From NCBI GenBank assembly GCA_014529385.2, contig CM043953.1, positions 73,249,872-73,313,871 on the forward strand: DNA of 64,000 nucleotides, in the 5' to 3' direction. The position numbers and the translations under genes are program-made. The stretch is from Adiantum capillus-veneris (taxonomy: Eukaryota; Streptophyta; Polypodiopsida; Polypodiales; Pteridaceae). The number at the start of each line of letters is the position of its first letter. The first letter of the stretch is position 1. Below, one piece after another: positions 56,050 through 64,000 of this stretch. Below the pieces are notes generated by a model. That model did no database searches, was not told the DNA's origin, and saw nothing but the letters and a program-made list of their open reading frames with translations.

Positions 56050-56958
56050 AGCTGAGTCCATTGTATTCTTCAAGAAGTAGATGTCTCCTCACACTAGGTT
56101 GTCATCCTCTGCAACAGTGTTTGTCACATTTATTTCTCGAATCTTCACTGAGGACTTTTTCTTCTCACCATGGTCTTCAGCTTTCTCTTTGCCTTTTTCT
56201 GCTTTCCATTCTCTGCAGTCTCTTTTCATGTGACCCTTCTTGCCACAATGGTAGCATTCTATGTCACTCTTGCCTTTAGCACTGCGGGACTTGCTACGAG
56301 ACTGATTCCTCTTTCCACCTTTGTACTTTTCTTTGGTCCTTCCCCTGACAACTAAGGCTGTTCCTTTGCCTTTGTCCATTGTCTTTCTATTGGTTTCTTC
56401 AGTAAGCAGACTTCCTTCTACACCTGCTATGTTCAAACCATCTGGAGGTGCAGAATTACTCAAAGCTGTGCGAAAAGTGTCCCAACTTTCCGGCAATGTG
56501 ATCAACAGGAACATAGCTCTAACAGGTTAATCAAACTTGACACCTTGAGCTGACAACTGACTATAGATTGTGTTGAATTCATTCAGATGATTAGACATAG
56601 GTGTCCCTTCTTTCATCTTCAAATCAACAAGCTTTTTAAGCCAGTATACCTGTGAAGCTGCACTCTGCTTCTCATAAAGATCACTCAGCTTTAACCATGC
56701 TTGATAAGCCGACATCTCGTCTGCTACATTGAAGTAAACGCTTTCTGCCAAAGTCAACATAATGGTAGAAAGTGCCAATTCATCCATTTCGCTCCATTCA
56801 TCTTCGTCCATATCTTCTGGTTTTATCCCTTTGAGCTTTATAGGTTTTATCTGCTTCTTTTGTACCAACACGTGCCAAATCTGCTTCTTCCACAATGGGA
56901 AATTGGTTCCATCCAGCTTCTTGATATTGTAAAGAGCAGTGTCCTGTGATCCAGCCAT
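56050..56958 (-). pseudogene. Gag of copia B
   Basis: Start MAGSQDTALYNIKKLDGTNF at 56958; VLVQKKQIKPIKLKG, LSTIMLTLAESVYFNV and MKEGTPMSNHLNEFNTIY. A stop TAA at about 56524 lies inside VKFD-x-PVRAMFLL. Then zinc knuckle CYHCGKKGHMKRDC and a lysine-rich part. A stop TGA at 56086 precedes the join to the protease across C. Confidence 0.9.
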
Positions 56959-58041
56959 AGCTACGCTTCACAGTGGTTTACTTTCCTGGGAAAAATTCGA
57001 CAGAGTTTCCCCTGTAAACTGACCTTTGAACCAATATCAACCTGTCAAATGAACCAAAAAAGCTTCAGATTCTGCATAAATTTCAGCAGAGTCTCCTTTG
57101 TAAAATGGCTCTGGTGTACTCAAAAACAGACCAAAAAACAGCTCAAAAACACTGTCTCTCTGACATTGTAAGCTGCGGGTAAACCTGTCCTGCACCTGTA
57201 CTGTCTCTGACTGTCCCGTCACTGTCCTGTAAGCATAGACTGCGACAATGCCTCAATGGCAGTAAAGCGAAGATGCAATCCCAACTGTCTAACTCACAGT
57301 CAATACATCCTAGTTGCCTATCTAAGGCTGCTCGAGGGATCGCTCTAAGACCTGTATCACCGAAAGGATCTCAACATTCGAGAATCCCCCAGCTCAATAA
57401 AACCTCACTCGACCCTCAACAAAGGCTGCAGTAAATCTGACAGTACATAGACTTCCCACAAAGTCATACATCCACAAATTTCCCACTGTATGCTGTAACC
57501 GCTGCGGCGGTTGTTTGCTGCGTGACTCACAGCCAGCAAACCCTCAACAGACATACATCATCTCTGACAATACATCCCATGTGGAAGTACCTGCAATGTC
57601 AGGATGAAATTTGGAATATCAAGCAGCAAACACAAGCTACCTGATGAACTAGTGGATGTCGCCTACACACTGTGTGTAGATGCGCCCGTGTCGTATGTGA
57701 CACGCCTCCAAGAACTGTGAGCCATCCTTCGATGTGTAGACAGCCACAAATCAACACTCTGGGAGTGTCGATATCCTCAGCACCTGCAGTCGTAGGCCAA
57801 AAACCCCAAATTTGCAGAGTCGGATCTGAACCCGCCGAGACCACGTAGTCGAAAATGGCTTGCGCAGACCTTTGTCGAAGCCGAACGGTGGCCGAGATGA
57901 CCTCATAATGAAATTCTGAGAACACCGAGCCCTTTGGGCTCACCCACAAGATTTGGGGCCGTGTCTTCGCCTGTCGAATTTCACTCCAATTTGAGCTGGT
58001 GACTCTAGCCTCCTGCAGTGCTGCCCCGAGCCTCGATCTGA
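56959..58041 (-). other. Leader of copia B between primer site and gag
   Basis: About 1.1 kb without conserved domains. A 116-codon ORF (57599-57949) is open but unlike known copia proteins. Parts align with the leader of copia F. Confidence 0.5.
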
Positions 58042-58053
58042 GCTCTGATACCA
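58042..58053 (-). other. Primer-binding site of copia B
   Basis: Minus strand TGGTATCAGAGC, complementary to initiator tRNA-Met, two bases from the 5' LTR. Confidence 0.9.
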
Positions 58054-58055
58054 GT

Positions 58056-58247
58056 TGAAGGAGTACGAGCGGAAGTGCGACACGAGAGAGAGTGCGAGAA
58101 GAAGAGCACGACGATATGGTGAACTCGCTCTACTGTAATGTGTAGAGCATAGTGAGTTCTTATTAGGTTTTTACAAAAGAATATGTGTACATACCTGGTG
58201 GCCCGTCCACTTACCTGGGCGACCACATTGGGCTTTATACCCCAACA
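58056..58247 (-). repeat. 5' LTR of copia B
   Basis: 192 bp, six substitutions from the 3' copy. Confidence 0.92.
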
Positions 58248-58252
58248 CTTTC

Positions 58253-59257
58253 AAACCTTGCATTTTCTTGCTGAGGTTCCTCTTGGTGTGCAGGCACTGC
58301 TTTCTTCTTCATCTCATCTATTCTCACCCTCCTCTCTTCAATGTCTGAGCTTTCACTGCTATGTGCTCCATGAGAGCTCTCTCCCGATTCTTCATCTGAC
58401 TTATAAACTCTCTTTGATGAATGGGTGGTTCTTGGAGAAGGTTGTGCAGACACAATCCATGTGTTCTGATCTGGGGTTGGCGGAAAATGATATTCTTGTC
58501 AGTACTTCAGGCACGCCAAGATAGGTGATTTTACCTTCTTTTTTTGGTGCCCTTTAGCTTTGTTAGCACATACTGCACCTGATCGATTGGTTGCCTAGTA
58601 GTAGACTTCAACACTTGGGTGAATGTAGTCACAACTGCATGATTTGGTATTGTGTACCGTGGCGGTCTCTTTGCTAGAAAGTGAAAGTGCTGATGATACA
58701 AACGTGCTGATTCTTCCACTTGCCTTTGGATGAGATCGGTAAAAGTTGTAGCAGCAGTCTCCTTGGTGAAGGTGAATGCTATTTTCCTATCTCGGGCCTG
58801 CATTGTCACCCCTTTAGTTGGCAATTTCACTGCCTCAGCCACAATTTCCTTCGTGATCACCACTTCTACTTTTGTCCTTGTTGGTCAGTAATTTGGGCTG
58901 ATCCATCCTCTTTAATTGTAGACAACAACTCATAGGCTTGCTGGAAATCTACGCCACATGGTTCCTGGTCGTAGAAGTCCTTGAGGCCGAGCCTTCTTTT
59001 GGCTTATTTTGTGTTTGGCTTTGCCGCGACATCATAGATCTCTTTTGGAAGCATCTGTAGCTCTACTTGGAGTCCTTCTTCACTCTTAAACCTGCCAGTG
59101 AAAACTGTTGTATAGTTTTCCTCAAGCTATTCTCTGGACAAATATGTTGCTTTGGCCGTCTTCACTGAACTTGGGTCCAGTTGATAGGGTGGCAGCTCTT
59201 GCAGCTTCTCTTTTTGGGACACCCTCTTCTTGGCCTTCTCTGTAGCTTGCATTGCTC
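58253..59257 (-). pseudogene. Decayed ORF, N-terminal part, disrupted by copia B
   Basis: ATG at about 59257 (MQATEKAKKRVSQKEKLQEL), then YQLDPSSVKTAKATYLSRE, LKDFYDQEPCGVDFQQAYEL, EIVAEAVKLPTKGVTM and RDRKIAFTFTKETAATTFTD, RYTIPNHAVVTTF and QVQYVLTKLKG, then a serine/glutamate-rich part (SDEESGESSHGAHSSESSD) ending at the CTTTC duplication. Two stops fall where CAG or CAA would fit, and there is one frameshift near 58870. It resembles the large gag-associated ORFs of plant gypsy elements. Not a recognised host gene. Confidence 0.5.
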
Positions 59258-62217
59258 TTGTTAAGGGAAGTAAGTGCCAATGTTAGAAATTTTATGCAAT
59301 TTTCGCTCTAAAATGCCCTTGAGTCTGAATTGCTGACAAATTGAGTTCAATTTGCTTCAAATCTATTTTGGAACGTGCATAGATGCATAAAAACATGTAA
59401 ATATCAAAATCACAAAGTTCAAGCAAAAATTTGCAACAAAAGTAAATAATCGCGATTATTTATAGTTGGGGATTTTTTCCAACTTTTTTTGTCATGATAG
59501 GCTTGAAATATATAGCAATTAGATACTCTTAGTGAAGTGTGGGCTCATTTGAGTGCACATGATGGAAATGGTGCTATATTTAGGCTTTTTGTCTCTGAAA
59601 TAGTAGATATAAAGGAATTTTGAGATTTTGAGATCCAAATTAGCTCAAATTTGGTCAGTGGCTTTGGGACATCATGTGCTTAGGTCCCATAAGGTCAAAG
59701 TTGCAAGTTTCCCCCATTTTGGCAAGAAAGTAAATAATCGCAATTATTAATTTTTTCATCAAAATGGACATTTTCTGGTGCAACTTGGTTCTAAGCATGA
59801 TATAGACTCTGTGTATGAGATATGAGGTGATTTGGATAAAAAATGTGACCGATAACTCAAAATTTGGATTGGAAGGACTTCTTTGCGTTTTTTGATAATT
59901 TTTCAAGTAATTGGTGTGTAATTGGAGGGGTTTTAAAATGCAAAAAATTAGGCAATTTAACAGAAATATATTAATATAAGGGGATTTTACATTCAATTTT
60001 GGAAAAATATCCTAAAATAAGGGGTCATTTTATTAATTTAGACATGTTAAAAGAGGGGTTTTTTTAATACCCCATGAACGCACGTTATATAGGGGGTACT
60101 GAACGGTGAACCCCCCGAGGCTCTAACTCTCAGCTAGAACTTGGGCAGGACGCCATCCAAATTAGTCTTTATCGGTTCATTGATTGATCACTAGTTGCCA
60201 AAGGGCTAGGAGTCACACACGCTGGCTAAGAGTCATTGTCAGATCTCGGGTAAGACCCAGCTATTGGCATTCCTTGGGTGATTGTTCTCCAGCTTGAACA
60301 GATCTACCCCATGGACTCCACATCGATGTTCAATGCCAAGCAAGAGTCTTGTCATTACATATGGGTGTTTTGTAAGCACTACATGTTTTGGTGTGACAAC
60401 TGAGCTGAGTTTTGGTAAACTTACACTTGTATAGGCTGATCTATAGCATGGTGTATAGATGCGGCAAGCATTGCCAACAGTGTGGCTATCCATAAGAGCT
60501 AGGGGTTCTACCTTGTGTGGATTCCCATTTCCTCTATAGCACTAGGCGTGCATATAGGGGCACAGTTTTGTGGTATGCCCACATATGTGAGTATTAAATC
60601 ACACAATAAGTGTTGATGGTCATTTTTGGACACCTTCACACTTTGTTTTGCACCAAGGGATTGGTTTGGTTAGATATACCCAGGGGTTGAATTGCTAAGG
60701 CAACACCCAGGGTTACAAGTTCAATTTCTTTATCTTCACTAATCTCTAATTTTGGTGATTTTAGCAGGTCAAAGAAATTTTGCTATGGTACGCTTACAGG
60801 TTGAGGGCTGTACTTGACTTCCGAGTAAGTATCAGGTAATTTCCACCTCGTGGTAAGTACATATTTTTTGGATTTATTTTCCTTTCCAATTAAGTTTGTT
60901 TGCGTTATGTAACCGGAATGTTTGAGCTAGAAGGCTTTCATCCAGCTTGCTCTTTAGGAGCACACCATATCAGGAACATTTCAGTGGCAAAAAATTATCG
61001 AGTACTAAGTATAGACTTGTTGTGATTACAAGTGGTGGAAACCACCTTAACGGAGGGTCGTTTCTACATGTAGCCAAGTATGCTACGTTCATGAGAATGT
61101 CTCATGGTTGGTACCTAGGTGTGACTGAAATTTTACGTTTTGTTATGGTCCAACTTATGTTGCAAGTTTTTCACGTACATCACGTGGAAGGTCTCGTCAT
61201 GGAATTGCGGTTTGAATCTGTTTGTGTTAAATGCATGCACACTAGGTGTTATGGGCACTAGTTTTTAACATAGATTTATTCGGAGCAGCATGCAAATTCA
61301 TGAACTTTATTCTTTCTGCACCCTTTTGCACTGCTAGTGCAATCTCTCTTGCAGATTTAGTATGAGTATACACCTTGCCATACAAGGTAATGGCTCAGTA
61401 AGGGTGTCTATGGTTGGTTGGTCTAAACTCTATGAGCTTACTCCACTCCAGCCAGCTTTCAACCTAGTTGGTTGTCTTCATTCCATATCGAGTATATGGC
61501 TGGATAATGAATGGTTGAGTCATAGTTTATTGTCAATCGTGGAAGACTGCCTATAAGTGGTTGGGGGAAAGTACCTCACACTTACTGCTGCTATTCATCC
61601 TGCGTTGGATGGGCAGCTTATACCTATTCTTTGCTAAAGGATATGCTAAGCGCATACGTTAGCACAAATATTTTTGAATGGGCAATTCTCTCCCTATTCT
61701 AAAATTTTCTTAAGTTAGGTTTTCAACTTTGAACACCTGTTGTGGTGGGGTTGGATACCGTTTCAATGGTTTCATAAGTCAAGGACTTAATAGGTATGCT
61801 GACAAAGTATGTTGGCATGTAACCTTCATTAGGGGTGAACATGTAGTTCTCTGTGTTCCAAAATGTTCAAAAGTCTAACATGGGGACACACCCTATTCTA
61901 TCCCTTAGTAGTTATGATCTTTTCAAGAAACTCACGCGAGTTGGAAATCTGGCTCACAACTTCATGGAAAGTTGCACCACGGTTTTCTTGCATTTTCCAA
62001 TATCTTCAGAAATCTGAAAACTGGTTAGATACAAGTGGTTGCAAAAGGACGACAATGTAGAAAATTAAGATGTTTCTCTTGGTTTCATTGAACCTCCTCA
62101 GTGCACCAATTATTGGTCATAATGACAACTGGCCCACGTATGGGACGCCAATAAACAAAACACCAGTGTTCTTACAAAGATATTACCACTTGTGTTTTTG
62201 AGGACAAAAACGCTTCT
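59258..62217. other. AT-rich non-coding stretch
   Basis: No recognisable protein on either strand. It includes a perfect 20-bp palindrome at 59443-59462 and a diverged copy at 59729-59750, a GGTGAACCCCCCGAGG terminus at 60104-60119 like the inverted ends of the 787-bp element, and a short minus ORF (60239-60493) of unknown nature. Probably worn retroelement interior; the last 30 bp (TTTGAGGACAAAAACG) read like a gypsy polyprotein end. Confidence 0.5.
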
Positions 62218-62229
62218 CCAAGGGGGGAG
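62218..62229 (+). other. Polypurine tract before a plus-strand LTR
   Basis: CCAAGGGGGGAG, four bases before TGTCATGCCAAGGGC. Confidence 0.65.
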
Positions 62230-62232
62230 TAA

Positions 62233-62444
62233 TGTCATGCCAAGGGCAAACCGAAGCGAGTAGGACTCGGGCCAAGGGCCAGCTACTAAAGGCGGACATG
62301 GAGATTCTATTCAGTGGCCAAGGGCTATATAATGGGGGGTTGGGCAGAGAATCTTCATTACACAGCTCCTAGGTCTTACACTGTCAACCTCTTTCCCCAA
62401 TTTCCAAGCACACTCATACACCTAGACTATGGCGCGCGCACACA

Positions 62445-62487
<43 letters not shown>

Positions 62488-62900
62488 ACACAAAAAACAT
62501 GGAATTGACATAGACAAGATTGTAAGAGTGTGTAAGAGAATTGTAAAAGATAGCGACTTGATTAGAGAGTACATAGGAAATTAAGCATAGCATAAGAGTG
62601 TAGAGAAGAGAATCTGCAAGAGAAAGTCCTAAATCTAGCCCCAAACTCCATGACACCTATTCTTGTGGAGTTTGGTATTTAATATATTATTTGTGAGTTT
62701 TAGGTGCAAAAATTTGAGGCCCCTCTTTTACAACCACTTCACTTTTGTAAATGAGTGAAGCTCATTAGTTCTTGCATGACCCATAAGGGGAAGTTCTCAC
62801 TAAAATTATTTACAGAGCCATAGTGGCTTATTGAAATGAAAATTTAAAATATTGTGCAAGTATAAAACGATCGAGAGGGTTATTGCCTGCGCCTCTTTGT
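62233..62900 (+). repeat. 3' or solo LTR of a plus-strand gypsy-type element (end uncertain)
   Basis: Starts TGTCATGCC after a polypurine tract. TATA box GCTATATAATGG at 62324-62335. A CA repeat lies at 62446-62491. The right end is not defined because no second copy exists in the window. Confidence 0.5.
62446..62491. repeat. (CA)n microsatellite
   Basis: About 22 CA units with one TA interruption. Confidence 0.95.
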
Positions 62901-63085
62901 CAACTCCGCGTATTCCACTCTACAAAATCATCATAACTCAATTAGAAAATAAAATAGACAACACATAATTAACCATTAAGCCAGCTATCCCAATTGCAGC
63001 TAACAACTACAACAGGAGGGTGTCCAATCTTGTAACATCCTTCCCACCAGAGATAGCAACTGTCCTCAGTTGCTCAATAGAGACA

Positions 63086-63870
63086 TTAACTGGAAGTGAG
63101 TGATGGAAATTGTGGAGAAATTGGGAAATTGCAAAAAACCTTTCCAGGTATCCATTTGGCAGGCACAACATTAGAAAGACATGAAGCAGGAGTAGGAACA
63201 GAGTGACCATATACAACTTGAAATGGAGATTTACCCGTGGCAGTGTGAGTGGTGTTGTTATATGAAAATTGTAGAATATGCAGGTAATCATCCCATTTCT
63301 TAGGTTGAGAAGAAACATAAGCCTTTACTAAATCAATGATAGTACGATTGGTGACTTTGGTTTGACCATTAGATTCAGGATGGAAGGCAAAAGTGAAGTC
63401 AAGTGTAGTGCCAAGATTTTCAAACACGATAGTCCAGAAGGCACTACAAAATTTTGAATGTCGATCAGAAATAATAACTTTAGGCAAACCATGATGTGGG
63501 AAAATAGTCTTAAGAAATAAAAGTTCAGCTTGGTGTGCTGTGAATTTTTTTTTTACAAGGAATGAAATACGCTTGTTTAGAAAAATGGTCAATAATAGTC
63601 CAATTCATGTCATGCTTGTGAACAGTAAAGTGGAAATCTAGTGACAAAATCCATTGAAATATGTTCCCAAGGTTTTTCAGGAATAGGGAGAGGGTGTAAA
63701 AGTCCCAATTTCTTACATGTTACTACTTTGACCTTTTGACAAATTAAACAAGTTGAAACATACTGTTTAACATCAATTCTCATAGTAGGCCAATAGATCA
63801 CGACATAAATTTTGAAAAGTTGCAGCAAATCCTCTATGTCCAGCGTAGGGTGGTTTGTGCAATTCTTCAA
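63086..63870 (-). pseudogene. Ty3/gypsy element G integrase, continuing beyond the right edge
   Basis: From 63870: an H2C2-type part (YVVIYWPTMRIDVKQYVS, CLICQ), PLPIPEKPWEHISMDFVTRFP, then IISDRHSKFCSAFWTIVFEN and FAFHPESNGQTKVTNRTI, retaining D, D and E. YNNTTHTATGKSPFQVVYG follows. A frameshift lies near 63600. It loses integrase homology below about 63140. It is a different lineage from A, D and P by sequence. Confidence 0.8.
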
Positions 63871-64000
63871 TAATCAATGTACAAAAAGGTTTAGTCACAC
63901 ACAATTTTTATTGAAATAAAGGAAGTTTTTTTGAATAGTGTATTCAAGAAATGTGTGCATAGAATTGTTAAGCATATGCAACCATGTCATTTTGAAGTCA

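Larger units (their letters stand above)
47512..58247 (-). mobile_element. Complete Ty1/copia element B, interrupted by copia C
   Basis: LTRs 47512-47703 and 58056-58247 (192 bp each, 6 differences), target duplication CTTTC (47507-47511, 58248-58252), initiator-tRNA-Met primer site 58042-58053, polypurine tract AAGTGGGAGGT before the 3' LTR. The gag-pol frame is continuous apart from about five premature stops and the insertion of C (duplication AGAAG). Confidence 0.92.

Noticed and set aside
57599..57949. 116-codon ORF in the copia B leader as a candidate gene
   Set aside because: Lies between primer site and gag of a complete element and has no recognisable domain; the reading frame is most likely chance.
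60239..60493. 84-codon minus ORF (MDSHTVGNACR...) as a host gene
   Set aside because: Short, isolated, no splice context, no recognised family; at most a scrap of a plant transposon protein.

Overview
The window is nuclear DNA of a land plant with a large, repeat-rich genome. It carries one real host gene at the left edge and then about 57 kb of nested, mostly dead LTR retrotransposons and small DNA transposons. Plant origin rests on the plant KDM3/JMJ25-type JmjC gene, the plant-type Ty1/copia and Ty3/gypsy lineages, and the initiator-tRNA-Met and Athila-type primer sites. The exact clade (fern, lycophyte, gymnosperm or other) cannot be decided from the sequence.

Layout. 1-5914 (minus): 5' two thirds of a KDM3-type histone H3K9 demethylase gene. 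It has a 930-residue N-terminal exon, zinc-cluster exons and the first residues of the JmjC domain, and runs off the left edge; its pyrimidine-rich leader and promoter lie at about 5915-6480. 6737-7231: a Mutator-like MITE with a 9-bp target duplication. 7380-8885 (plus): a decayed copia. 8886-9571: a minus-strand LTR relic. About 10900-19770 (minus): gypsy element P, with four gag zinc knuckles and, downstream of integrase, an extra in-frame ORF containing a second retropepsin. 19770-20162 and 34225-36600 (minus): copia F, split by the insertion of gypsy A (20163-34224, plus, chromovirus-like). A itself carries two DNA-transposon insertions in its 5' LTR, a third small element between gag and protease, and copia N (28850-32673) in its 3' LTR. 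36640-37071 (plus): copia fragment E. 37072-45587 (minus): gypsy D, a relative of A, with an internal deletion, a 107-bp duplication and a 4-kb AT-rich insertion holding a tandem array of about 152 bp units. 45588-46493: LTR plus Athila-type primer site of element H. 46640-59257 (minus): a decayed ORF, interrupted by complete copia B (47512-58247, minus), which is itself interrupted by nearly intact copia C (50865-56044, plus). 59258-62217: AT-rich non-coding DNA. 62233 onward: another LTR (plus). 63086-64000 (minus): gypsy G integrase, cut by the window end.

The nesting gives relative ages that agree with LTR divergence counted by eye: A about 5-6% (partial alignment), B 6/192, C 3/228. Premature stops in A, B and P sit mostly where CAA, CAG, CGA or TGG would be expected, as 5-methylcytosine deamination in silenced elements would produce. 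The most unusual candidate is the extra retropepsin-containing ORF fused in frame behind the integrase of P. The satellite-like array inside D and the antisense ORF behind the primer site of H are also worth attention.
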